Assembly: GCF_963678635.1 (NCBI RefSeq)
Contig: NC_087065.1
Coordinates: 36,793,888 to 36,857,887, forward strand
Length of the DNA stretch: 64,000 nt
Reading direction: 5' to 3'
Origin: Symsagittifera roscoffensis
Lineage: Eukaryota > Xenacoelomorpha > Acoela > Convolutidae
Of the stretch, positions 53,638 through 64,000 are shown piece after piece (position 1 is the stretch's first letter; the number at the start of each line of letters is the position of its first letter). The position numbers and the translations under genes were made by a program. The notes beneath the pieces are model-generated. The model saw nothing but the letters and a program-made list of their open reading frames with translations, searched no databases and was not told the DNA's origin.

Positions 53638-54332
53638 ATGAGTTATATCGAGCCTGAAGACAATCTGGTGGACTTCCCCGAGAAGTTTTTGAACTTGCGG
53701 GATGAGTTAGATTTCACACACGAAGCCTTGCTGGAGGACAAGGAAGTTGAGAGAAGGGTGGAAATCTACGATGGTTTAGTCGAAAAGGGTGCAAATCTGA
53801 CGCCCATGGAATTCATGATATTCATGGACCGGAGTTACCTCTTCAAGTATCCGGTCCTGAATACCGATGAACTGTTTGAGCTGGGCTCAATACAAAGTAG
53901 GTGCTTCGCGAAAAAACTTCGGAGCCCATGGAGTGGAAACCATGTGGTTTCCCAAGAGACAATGGACTTTTTGTCCTTATTCTTTGGAGAGGATGTAAGT
54001 TTGTTTTATAATACACCCAATTTTAAAAATAATAAAAAAAATTTTTTTATTCAAGTGGCATGGCAACATAGAAATACTATATAATTTTGTTTTAGTTTCA
54101 AGAAGAATTCTTCAAAAAGCCAGTGGCGGAGGCAGAGTTTAGACGAAAAATAGAGCTTGAAATTATGTTGGAGGAGATATATCAAGCTTGGTGGCGGCCT
54201 TACTCAGCGCTGCAGTTTGCAGTGAGGAGCCTGAGTAGGGCCGCGGAAAACTCATTGGAAAAGATGGCGGCAGTAAAACTAGTGAAATCGTACACAGATA
54301 TTAAATCTTGTATTTATAAAAGTTATTTTTAA
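53638..54332 (+). CDS. Two-exon gene antisense within the retroelement, unknown
   Basis: Exons 53638-53994 and 54096-54332 join at phase 0 through a 101-bp intron with perfect signals (GTAAGT, and TTTTGTTTTAG at the acceptor), giving 197 residues. The protein is acidic and helical looking, with no membrane segment, no cysteine-histidine finger and no motif I know. Fragments include TPMEFMIFMDRSYLFKYP and EIYQAWWRPYSALQFAV. It lies between the pol tail and the env-like frame of the minus-strand element but on the opposite strand. It may be a host gene that the retroelement remnants flank, or a gene carried by the element. Good splice sites and balanced composition support it being real. Confidence 0.6.
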
Positions 54333-54477
54333 ATTTATTTATTAACATGTTATTTTTGGTATTTTGTGTTTTTATTACAAACGAAATATTTATAAAGTAG
54401 AAAAAGAAAAAAAAGAAAAGGCCAATAAAAAGAACTTAAAAAAATTTTATGTTGGCCAAATAAATAGTTTAGTGTTT
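54333..54477. other. Spacer between convergent genes
   Basis: AT-rich; it contains AAAAGGCCAATAAAAAG, which could serve as a 3'-end region for the plus-strand gene. Confidence 0.35.
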
Positions 54478-55482
54478 TTATTTCTTTTTAAATTTGCCAA
54501 TTAGACTAGATGGAATTGTAGTTCCATAAAAGTTTGTAGGACGATTTGTCCGTTTAGGTTTTTTGGATTCAGAAAGTGATCCAGGTGCGGATCGAGTGTT
54601 CTCATAGAAGCTTTCCTGAGAGCTATGAGGGATATTTTTTCCATCAGTAAAGCTTTCTGGTGATTCAGATAAACGAGGGATATCAGGAGGACGGGGAGTA
54701 TTATATTGTGTTGTTATATTTTGGTGGCGGCGGCCAAAGTCATTTGCGAGATTAGTATTAGGACTTATACTGCGGCTAGGTAGGCGGCGGTGGCCATAAC
54801 TACTAGATTGACTAGTTGAAGGATTAGGGGTTTTATCAGCAGGATAGGGGGTCGAACTTCGAATAGGTCTAAGATTCTGGTCAATCGCAGTCGCATCGAA
54901 CAAAGTTCTTAGATGCATGGTTTCTCTGCCTGAATCTAATGAGTGTTCATGAACAATAGTTTTATTTTGATCCTCATTTGTAGGGGTATGATCAGTCATT
55001 TGCTGATAACCATTGTTGACTACTGGCCAAAACTGGTATTGTAGATTTTCAACCTGTTTAGGTTTATTGAAAGAGTCGATTTGATGATTTGTTATATGAT
55101 CATAAAAATCACTTGAAAATAAATCACTAGAGTACTCCTGTAGTAGCTTGGGCATTTGTTGTTCTTTAGGAAAGTATTCAACAATATGATTGCGGTGGAC
55201 AATCTTTTTTTCGTTAGTGAAATCATTTTGAATTCCGTATGTTACTTCCGTGATTTTTTCAATTACGGTGTAAGGTCCAGATCTCAAATTCAAAAGCTTT
55301 TGACTTTTCAATAGTGGTTTGGATCTGTTTTCTAGTAACACTTTTGTGCCTTCTTTTATAGGCCGTCCTAATTTAAATTGATTTCGGAACATGTGGGCCT
55401 TATTAGTGATGCGGCGGCAATGGGTATAGGTGTTACTATAAATCAACTTAAAAGCATATTTCTTTTGGTGGTGGCGGCGGCG
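54478..55482 (-). pseudogene. pol: Retroelement pol remnant: integrase C-terminal domain and long tail
   Basis: The open frame runs from just after a TGA at 55485-55483 to 54478. Early on it has EGTKVLLENRSKPLLKSQ, LRSGPYTVIEKI and KIVHRNHIVEYFPKE: the GPY/F module at the end of Ty3/gypsy-type integrases. After it come about 230 residues of N/S/P/T-rich disordered sequence ending in a basic SKKPKRTNRPTNFYG tail, longer than usual. Protease, reverse transcriptase, RNase H, integrase core and all gag are missing, so the element is defective. The break lies at the 95-bp repeat (55449-55543), as though a deletion joined the start of the 5' LTR to the end of pol. Confidence 0.75.
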
Positions 55483-55543
55483 TCACATTTTGTGAACGCA
55501 ATAAAATAATTCATGTTTCTGTTTCTATTTGAAATCAGAACAT
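55449..55543. repeat. 95-bp direct repeat, right copy
   Basis: Identical by eye to 49319-49413. Taken as the surviving start of the 5' LTR; host DNA probably begins at 55544. Confidence 0.9.
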
Positions 55544-56549
55544 TATCTTGTCAAAAGTATATTGGCAATGAGTTGAATTTCCAAAAAATCAAAAAAGATT
55601 CCCCAGTGTCGAAAAACTTTGTACGAAGTATTTTGATAAATAAAAGTAAATTTTGTGATTAAAAACTGAAATTGACTTTTCACTCGAATCCTGAAATAGT
55701 TCTGTTTCTCTTTATTTTGATTACAAAATTCGTTTCTTTTTCTCGATTTCTCGAAAAAATTATCTGTGAAACGTGAAATGATCACTCTGGACGAAACCTT
55801 TGGAAAACCTTTTGTGCTTATTGCGCTGCTTATTTTACTTGATATCACAACTACCCTTGGTTGAACTGATGAGAATAAAGTTTTTTCGTTGTTGCGATAT
55901 TCAAAAGTATTTAACAAGTTAAGTTTCCTGAGTTAAAACTACTTAAAAAAGAGTCAATGGAACGCAGGAAGCTTACGGTGTTTGCTTTGATACGAGCAAT
56001 ACTCTTAAGGCATTAATAGTTTTATCACGGAAAAGTTCATAGTACCCGGTTGGTGTGCAAGTATTTAAGAGCGTTTTGTCGAAATCTTTTTTTAAATCAA
56101 ACTTACTGTTTCTGCAAATGGAATTGAGACACCCGCAGATATTTTTAAGCTTTTTTTGTTTTTGAATAGAAATAAAGCCTACGTTTGCAAAACGTGTGCT
56201 ATTAAGTATTCGCAAGGCCAATTGCTCGCAGGCGACATGTAGCAGCATTTCAAGGAGCGACAATTTGTCGCAGAGCAATTCGGCATAATACTTAAATAAG
56301 AAGCTAAATTAAATTGATTTAGCAAAAGCAACGCAAGCAATGCACAGTGATGCACTGCAAATAGCAAGTGTGTTTTGTTCGAGTCTCACTGAAACTTCGA
56401 GTCTCACTGTAAATCAACGGAGAAACTGCATAAAAGTAACTATTCCACAAAAAAATTACAAAACGAAAAAATTTAAGTAATAGAGAGCGTAGAAGTAAAA
56501 TATTTTAGTTTTTGAATTTTTATTAGGAAAAATCACAGGCCGTTGCTCG
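55544..56549. other. Region without a recognised gene
   Basis: Several short minus-strand frames (55543-55917, 55973-56278, 56179-56367) overlap and show no family. Composition is uneven, so they may be debris of another element. Confidence 0.35.
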
Positions 56550-59105
56550 CGGTTTTTCATCAGAAAGAATGAACAAATACTCATAAGGGATGAAAAAATT
56601 CATTCGAGCAACCAAAAGTTAGCACAGAACATAAAATCTTTTTCGAAACACCTTCACGAATATGACATTTTGGTTGCTCAAGTAAATTCAAAGCCAATAG
56701 CGATATGTATAACAAAAACATGGTTCGAGGAAAACTAATTAACTAATTTATTTTGAAGACTAGGGTATCAACCTTTAATTGAATGCTCGAGAAAAAAAGA
56801 GGTGGTGGATAATAATGTCCAAATTCTGAGCATTCGAATTGGACAAAAAATTGAAAGAGCATTAAGCTTTTGTGTGTTTATATACCACCCAGAGCAGTTA
56901 ACACACTAAAATTAGGCAAGCTTCATAAACATTTAAATAGTCTTATAACTGACCACCAGGCAAAACATGAAGTATGTGGTGAGTTCAACTTTAACACGTT
57001 GAATGAAAACAAAAGAAAAATGAACTCATAAGAGTACTAGAATTTTGATTTAAAAATTACCAACACTAGACAAGCGACCAGAGAAAGTAGTTTAAAATTT
57101 CGTGGTGTATCGATCTCTTTTTCTGCAAAAAAAACATGTCAAATGAAATCAGATCGAACATCAGTAAGCGATCATCAACCTGTAGCACTTGATCTAAACA
57201 TTTTTAGAGAATCAGAGACTCCCATTCAAAAATATACCTCAAGACCCTGGTATAAAGTGCTATCTAGCTGAAGATCTCAGGGACTGTCTTACAACTGACA
57301 TCGACACCCGTAAGGATAATATATCTTTAATAGACTGTGATGAAGTTTTTCCAAGACTGCATGAAATTTTGATAGCAAAATTAGATTTGAAATTTACCGA
57401 AAAATGTATCTCCAAAGTCGACAAAAAGTTCGGATCGATAATGAAATAAATACGCAGGCACAAAAAAAATCGATTACTAAACTAGTTTGAAAGACTCGGT
57501 ACATCAACTTTGTGAAAAAAATTTCAAATCCAATCAATTTTCGAGAAAAAATTAACAGCGAAAAAAAGATAGCGATCTGTCACGAAAAATTGAATGCTGA
57601 AGCCAATATTCACCAAAAAGATTTTTCAGAATGTACAAAGAAGTACAGGCTTAGTAAAGCAAAAAAATTGTCCAACGGAATACGCTGATATTAGCAAGTT
57701 TAATGAGTGTTTTTCTAATATAGGAAAACACCTCGCTGCAAAAAATCTTCCGGCCAGGCAGAAGAACGTTTCGCACTCAATCAAATCTTTTTATTTGAAG
57801 CCAAAAACCACGCCAAATATAGAAAAAAAGTCTGAAAATTTGAAACCGATATACAGCCTTGGCCAATGCGACATTAACTATTTTGTTCTATAAAACATCA
57901 GCCTGTACTTTTGGAGCTGTTCAAAGCGCTTTTTTCCAAAAATGCTTTTCCGGCCAGGTTTTTGGGAAATGTTAAAAATGATAAAATAATTTCCATGCGG
58001 AAAGAAAGTAACAAAAACGATACTGCTTATTTTAGACCAATTACTTTTTACCTGGCAAATTTTTTTTAAAAGCCCGTTTTCAATAGGTTGAACAAATTTT
58101 TTGGTTAAATTAATGCTTTCAATCAAAATTAGTCTAGGTTTAGATCAAAACGTGACACGATAGATGATATTTTTTCCTTGAATTAGGAAATAAGTTTTCA
58201 TTGAAATGATCAAACCGTCGTAACTCATTCTAGAGCTAAAAAAAAACTATTGAAACTGTCGGCTATAGTAGTCTGCTATACTCAATAACTGCGAATCATA
58301 AATGCTAAGTAGGACTGTTTTTAATTTACTGAACTCGTATTAGGCAAATAGAAAACAATAGGTCAACATCTCGAGACAAAAGTCAAAAGTTGAAGACAAA
58401 AATTTTGGTTTCTATTTATTTTGGTACAGATACAACTTTTAATGGCGGAAAAATAGAAAAACTGAAAAGTTTTAAATATCTTGGAATTACTTTAGATGAA
58501 AATTTAACGATCGAAAACCACAAATTTCTTTAAAGAAAAAAAGTAAGCCAGTTTTGTCGGTTTTCTTACAGGCTGAGAAAATGTTTGAGAAAAAAATCAG
58601 CTTCTACTGGCCTATAAAACATTTTGTCTTGCCAATTTTACAATATGGAGTCCTTGGTTACGAATCAACTGTTAGAACAAAATTGGAACAGCGAGACATG
58701 CTCCTGAAACGACTTGTAAAATTTTTATCTGACAAAACAATTCGAATCAAAAAAGATTATAACACAACAATAAAGAATTTTTTCATTAAATAATTACTCA
58801 CTTATGAACTGCTAAGTTTTTTTTTGCAAAGTAATGAATGCCAATCTGAAATCTCACATAAATTGTTTACCAAAGAAAAGCAACAGAAAATTTCAGCTAA
58901 AGAAAACAAAGCGAGAACTGTCGTATTACACTCGGTTGCTGCCAAAACACGTTACACTTCGGCAGTTTGCTCTTTCTGATTCTCAATTTTACAAATTGAT
59001 AAAAAGTTTGAAAAACCAGGAACTAAACAACCTCAACCATCAGTTTCTAGATAATTTTATTCAAGCTAGTAGTGATCTGATAAACAATCTGTTTTGTAGT
59101 TAAAT
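56550..59105 (+). pseudogene. Decayed non-LTR retrotransposon (endonuclease and reverse transcriptase traces)
   Basis: Pieces of one element in order through many frameshifts and stops. About 56660-57200 reads as an apurinic endonuclease: KPIAICITKTWF, CVYIPPRAV and CGEFNFNTLN. Then comes a linker, KFNECFSNIGKHLAAKNL (57690-57750). About 57940-58160 has reverse transcriptase traces (YFRPITFYLANFF, NRLNKFF, FRSKRDTIDDI). The catalytic palm is missing, apparently deleted, and the thumb follows at 58440 (KLKSFKYLGITLDENL). Downstream frames to 59103 resemble the C-terminal region. No intact frame exceeds 100 residues. It is older than the fragment at 32945 and probably another family. Confidence 0.75.
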
Positions 59106-60234
59106 TATAATAATTCTGGATTTGCCTCTTCACTGTTTTTGACATTATTTTTAATAATCATTATTATGATTATGATTTTTATTAGGAAATGTTATGGTAA
59201 TCTCGCAAATTCGATAAAACGGTAAAATATTTACCGTTTTTGTTTGCGATCAAGCTGGGTTCTCATCCCATGGTTTTCTTTCCCCTTAACTTTCAGGGTA
59301 CCAAAAAAAATTAGCCTGAAAACAGGCTCTGAGACGCCTGAAAACAGGCATAATTTAGTTATACGGCGGTATCTCAAGTTATGTTTTTGTAAAAATAAAT
59401 TCTTCTTTTGTAATTATGTACGTGTGATGACTTAAACAATTTATTATGATAATTATTATTTCTATAATAGCCAAAAATCAGCCCAGTTTTTCTAGTCACA
59501 GTGAATTTTAATCACGGTTTTGTAATCCAAAATGATAATATTCAAAAGCTTCAATATCTTTTAATAAGGGTTTTTTTGAGGCAACAAAAATTTTGCGAAG
59601 AAACTAATCTCACACGACAATTAATTCTCTCTCTTATAACATGAGGACCAATAATTCAAAATGATTGAATAAGAGACGCATATTGATATCTACCACAGTT
59701 ATTTTAAAAATTTTATTTGTTGGTATGCAGTATTTGGCGCACAAAAAATGGTTTGTTGGTTTATATGCCACCAATTGAATCATGTTATGTCCATAATTGG
59801 TAGGAGCAATGCGCGCTTTTTTTTCATAAATGGAAATACAACTGCATAGCTTTTAGCATAGTATTACGACTGCAGTTTGCAACCCATGTCATAGCTTCAT
59901 TGCCTTACTCTATATGGTAAACGCTGTGTTAAATACTGCGCATAAGGTAACTATATTTAGTTCCCTGCTGAAATATCTGATAGTTTCAGAAGCGAAGCCC
60001 AAAAATGTTTTCTATAATCATAAGTCTTTAGAATACTATTGAGCTGTTCTCCGCCTCAAACCGACTATGTTATTCTAGCAGAGCCATAACCTGTTTCTAC
60101 CATCAAACTTTTAGTTTGCCTTACTCTTATAGCATTCACTCTCTATAATATAACTTATGACGTTTGACTCAATTCCTATTCCTGATCATTTCAACAATAT
60201 TTGAGCTACGTTATTTTTAATATACTATGAAGTT
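59106..60234. other. Intergenic region upstream of P450 copy 2
   Basis: No gene. It presumably holds the P450 promoter, but I see no clear core element, only AT-rich TATAATATA words at about 60145. Confidence 0.4.
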
Positions 60235-62132
60235 ATGACTTTGAACTTGAAAATTCCTTCTCTGCCTTCCTTGCCCACCTCCGTTCAACTGAGTGTAGAT
60301 GAGCTGCTAGCGTGGTGGGGTGAGAGTGTGGCAAGGAAGGGGGTACAGAATGTTCCGAGGTGGGTGTGGGTGGGTGGGTCAGTGTTAGGGGCAGTGCTTT
60401 GCTTCCGATTCTATTACCAGTCCACTTATGGTGTCTGGAAAATACAGGGTGTACCTGGACCAAAGCCATATCCTGTTGTGGGTAACATGCTGGCTTGGAT
60501 GACGTGTAAAGACTTCTTTGACCTGGAGGTCGAGGAACACAAGGAATTTGGATCTAAAGGATATTATGGGTAAGTTCAAGTTCACTCGTAATGCCACAAA
60601 CAAAAACAACTGTCAGTTTCTTCTTTGCGCGATGTGTGATGTGATTCATACACGTGTTGTTTCAGGATATTCTATGGAAGCAAGCCATCCCTAGTTGTTA
60701 CGGACCCAGATATCATTGTAGAAGTTATGATCAAAAAGTTCGACTTGTTCCCGAATCGAACTGAGGTGAAGGGATTCGAACCGAAGTATTTTCGCAAAAA
60801 CATTTCCGATTTACGAGGTGAGGAGTGGAAGAAAGTTAGAAATGCGCTAACGCCGACTTTCACCGGCCTCAAGTTGAAAAAGATGGTACCCTTCATGAAC
60901 GAAATTGGAATCCATCTTGGCGGGAAGTTTGAGCGAATTCTGGAAACTAGTGCCCAAGAATTTGAATTGAAGCCAATGTTCCGATCATGCACGATGGATA
61001 TCATTTTGAACATTGTTTTTGGAATAAGTGTCGACTCACAGGTGACCGAAAGAATCAAAAGGAAAAACATTTTTGTCTATATTTTAAACTTATATTAATG
61101 TATGTTGATATTAATTTGAGAGTACTAACAATTTCATGATTTGTGTGAGACAAGAAACTAGTAGGACATATTATTCGATTCCAAAATATCCTATGCCATG
61201 TTACCCGTTCAACCTTACCCTAATGCCAAGTTCTGCAAGAGTGATGATCAAAGTTGATGATTATTGATATGAGCTCTTTTTGATTTTTTGATTTTTCATT
61301 CAATTCATTCGCTAAATGTTAGAACGTCGAAACTTAGGGTGATGAGTTTCTTCAATTTTCAACGAACTTTTTTTCCACTTTTTCCAGCATTCGTAATATA
61401 TTTAAAATAAGCTACTAATCTTTATTCTTTTTTGTTGTTCCAGCAATTCAGTTAAAAATTGAATGAAGATGTTTAGGCGGGTGAGAACGAAATAGCAAAT
61501 GCGTGCATGAATATGACACTTAAAAACGAGCAGCTATTCAAGAACCCCTTGCGTATTTTACCGTTCGTGGTGCCTGGACTGGCTAAACTGTGGGGCATAT
61601 TTGAACCCAACTTGGGCTTCAACGTAGACGCCGGAGACGTCACCGCCAAAATCATGCTGGACATACTACAGGTTAGTTAATTATAACATAGTTAATATTT
61701 TGTGTTATCGTTTTACTATGCTGTCACATTTTCTGAGAAATTTGGAGTGAACTTTAGAGTGTGGAAAAATTTGAATTTTTATAAGATTTTGAAATCAGTT
61801 TCAAGACTCGTTTCATAACTGCGTTGAGTTAACACCGAACCAGGACGTCTGTATATATAACTTCTTGCTCAAATTTAATTCGGGGCTTCATATATAACAT
61901 GTGGCGGGAGGAAGAAATTGGGTGGGCATAGGGTTGTTGATGGAATGTGAAGTGTCCCTATGAGCCACATGTGCTGTTGTAGAAGAAGCAGGAGGGCAAG
62001 GATGACGCAGAGCGCACCTTCTTCCTACACACTCTGGTGGAGAAGTTCGAACTGCACCAGGCCACAAAGGGCAAGGAGGGGCTGGACTTCGAGACCACAG
62101 TCGCACAGGTATGTCAATTTGTATGTGTGTGT

Positions 62133-62182
<50 letters not shown>

Positions 62183-62784
62183 CAGAAGAAGACGAAGAAG
62201 AAGAAGAAGAAGAAAAAGAAGAAGAAGAAGAAGAAGAAGAAGAAGAAGAAGAAAAAGAAGACTAAGAAGAAAAACAACAACAGCAACAAGAAGCGGGAGT
62301 ATATGGAAGAAGCGAGTAAAATGTCCGGATAAAACGGTTGTCTCAAGTATTCAAAGTGTTGACGAAACTTTTTTTTTTGCTTTTCAAATGGGTTGAAAAA
62401 GCAATTTAAAGGTAACTTTTTAACATTATCTTCTAAGTACATTGTGCATTTTCGGGCTAATCTTATTATAAAATGAGAAATTTTGATTTGATTATACATG
62501 CATCCGACAAGATTTATGATACTTTTTGGAGGCCTTCAAATGTTTCCAATTTATTGCAAATATTTCCAATTTATAAGCTATAAAATGGCTTATTTTGTCT
62601 GCCTAGGCACTCATCTTCCTGCTGGCGGGATTTGACACCACTGCCAATCTGTTGATGTGGGTCAGTTACTACCTTGCTCTGTATCCAGAATTACAAGAAG
62701 AAGTGTACACTGAGATTTGTTCCCTAGCTGGACCAGACGCAGAGGACGCCACTTACGAAAACGTTAACAAGATGCAATTATTAG
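60235..62784 (+). CDS. CYP3-like cytochrome P450, copy 2, five exons, 3' end beyond window
   Basis: Exons: 60235-60569, 60666-61041, 61477-61671, 61983-62108 and 62607-62784, with GT-AG introns and consistent phases (2, 0, 0, 0, 1). The 403 residues so far contain an N-terminal ER anchor (WVWVGGSVLGAVLCFRFYY), the hinge GVPGPKPYP, the C-helix WKKVR, TPTFTGLKLKKMVPFM and the I-helix oxygen-activation motif AGFDTT (about residues 351-356). This is a clan-3 microsomal P450, a haem monooxygenase taking electrons from P450 reductase; the substrate is unknown. The ExxR helix, PERF-like motif and haem-binding Cys are not in the window. Intron 4 holds GA and GAA microsatellites, and the intron after exon 5 holds two dispersed elements. 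It is the tandem partner of the truncated copy at 46094. Confidence 0.88.
62137..62262 (+). repeat. (GA)n and (GAA)n microsatellites in a P450 intron
   Basis: A run of about twenty GA dinucleotides, then some 27 GAA-like triplets. The long Arg/Glu and Phe/Ser frames across it on both strands are artefacts. Confidence 0.95.
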
Positions 62785-62847
62785 GTTCGAACTTGATAAA
62801 AATGTTCTAAAACTTCGTACCAATGAATCAACGAGTTTTAATAACAA

Positions 62848-63386
62848 CAAGACTGCTCGTATCAGGGCGAAGCCCTGAATGTTCCGACTGCCTTTTAAGG
62901 TTTATGGAGCAGCAGTAAAAGCATAAAAAAATTAAATGAATTGAAATAAAATGAAAATTTTTTCTAAAATTTGAATTTTTTTGTGAAAATCATCCCCCCA
63001 CACGCCATATAAAGTACAAAAAGAGAGATTTCGTTCCTTGTATTAAATCAATTATGGCAAATAAGCTTCGTTCAACCAATTTGGAACGATTTATAAGACG
63101 GATTAAATCTCCGCTTACGCGTTAATAGCGCGAATTATATCGCGCGTTAATTGTCCCAAATTGGTCAAAATGACCAAAATGGCAATCTTTAAACCCTCAT
63201 AACTCTACGAAAAATGATCACAGGTGAAAATTTTTTTCAAATTTAAGCTCAGGACAACAATACCTTTTGAATGATAAAAAAAATTCCGTCAAAATTGGCT
63301 AGTTAAAAGTCGAAATTTATCTGAAGAAAAAAAAAACCCACCCCGAGCACAAATATTCCGTTACTTTCGTGTCGAAAGTCGGAACA
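62848..63386 (+). mobile_element. Hairpin-ended dispersed family, full copy
   Basis: Complete copy with both ends: CAAGACTGCTCG plus CAGGGCGAAGCCCTG hairpin, and CGTGTCGAAAGTCGGAACA. Very close to the copy at 38390-38920, so recently active. It sits in the P450 intron after exon 5. Confidence 0.8.
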
Positions 63387-63705
63387 GTAAGCTTCTTTTA
63401 ACCAATTTGGAACAATTTCTAAGACGGATTAATTCTCCGCTTACGCGTTAATAGCGCGAAATATATCGCGCGTTAATTGTCCCAAACTGGCCAAAATGGC
63501 AATCTTTAAACCCCCGTAACTTTACGAAAAGTTATCACAGGTGAAATATCTGAAATAAATTTGAGCTCAGCACAACAATACCTTTCGAATGATATTAAAA
63601 AATTCCGTCAAAAATGGCTAGTTAAAAAGTCGAAATTTGTCTGAAGAAAAAAAAACCCACCCCGAGCACAAATATTCCGTTACTTTCGTATCGAAAGTCG
63701 GACCA
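63387..63705 (+). mobile_element. Hairpin-ended dispersed family, 5'-truncated tandem copy
   Basis: It starts inside the element (AAGCTTCTTTTAACCAATTT) directly after the previous copy's end and finishes with TTTCGTATCGAAAGTCGGAC. This gives a partial head-to-tail tandem. Confidence 0.75.
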
Positions 63706-64000
63706 ATAATCATGATGATTTGCGTGCAAAATTAGTAATATAGAACAAGTTTATTAAAAGTGCAGCTTCCAAGCCTGATATAACGTCATTAGACTTAATG
63801 ACTCGTTTCCAAAAGTTACTGAGCTGAAGCTTTTTTCAATTTCTTCAAATTTGTAAAAATTAAAGATTTCAGGCAAAAAACGATCAACAAAAGAAAAGCA
63901 GACGATAAATATTGCTCCGCAGTTAAATTTTCCGTAGCTTTTGGCTAGCTTAATTGAATATGAGATTCGCCATGTCATCACTTCTCCTTACAAAATTATC
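63706..64000. other. Window end, no feature recognised
   Basis: AT-rich intron sequence, presumably still within the P450 gene. A short minus-strand frame shows no family. Confidence 0.35.

Noticed and set aside
55973-56367. Minus-strand frames with a MPNCSATNC string resembling the start of a THAP finger
   Set aside because: The string lacks the rest of the C2CH spacing, and the frames overlap in different phases.
61888-62499. Long poly-Phe/Ser frame on the minus strand and Arg/Glu frame on the plus strand
   Set aside because: Produced by (GA)n and (GAA)n microsatellites within a P450 intron, overlapping exon 4.

Overview
This is animal nuclear DNA: AT-rich, intron-bearing, dense in transposable elements, with no prokaryotic features. 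It comes from an invertebrate-like metazoan. The exact lineage cannot be fixed by reading. Three points (several apparent GC and GG 5' splice donors, tRNA-derived SINEs, an env-bearing LTR element) would suit a larvacean tunicate or a calanoid copepod, but that is a low-confidence inference.

Host genes are few and all lie on the + strand. (1) 3712-4044 is an intronless 110-aa protein with a PARP-like C-C-H-C zinc finger. (2) 7726-39342 is a SEL1L3-like gene: signal peptide, LamG/concanavalin-like domain, Sel1 repeats and a C-terminal membrane segment. I could assemble it as eleven exons whose splice phases all agree. Its first intron is about 19.5 kb. It holds a complete intronless mitochondrial ribosome recycling factor gene (12335-13159), several SINE-like elements, a hAT transposase fragment and a 10-kb Helitron/satellite block. 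(3) 46094-47141 and 60235-62784 are two tandem clan-3 (CYP3-like) cytochrome P450 paralogues. The first has only exons 1-2; the second has five exons and runs off the window before the haem-binding region. (4) 53638-54332 is an unrecognised two-exon gene lying antisense inside a retroelement.

Mobile DNA fills the rest. 1-2510: duplicated segments and non-autonomous elements. 5480-6273 and 16420-26695: Helitron-like elements ending in hairpin plus CTAG, four of them head-to-tail, each carrying about 166-bp tandem repeats, in one copy expanded to some 5 kb with higher-order 503-bp and 333-bp periods. 32945-34640 and 56550-59105: decayed non-LTR retrotransposons. 48917-55543 (minus): a defective LTR retroelement with a pol tail, an intact env-like ORF and a 3' accessory ORF joined to the env start by an in-phase splice pair. 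A dispersed family of about 530 bp with hairpin ends is present in six copies, one of them interrupted by a copied 323-bp segment flanked by a 28-bp duplication. At least two tRNA-derived SINE types share one hairpin 3' end.

All intron models, family names and element boundaries come from reading by eye; no alignment or search was run.
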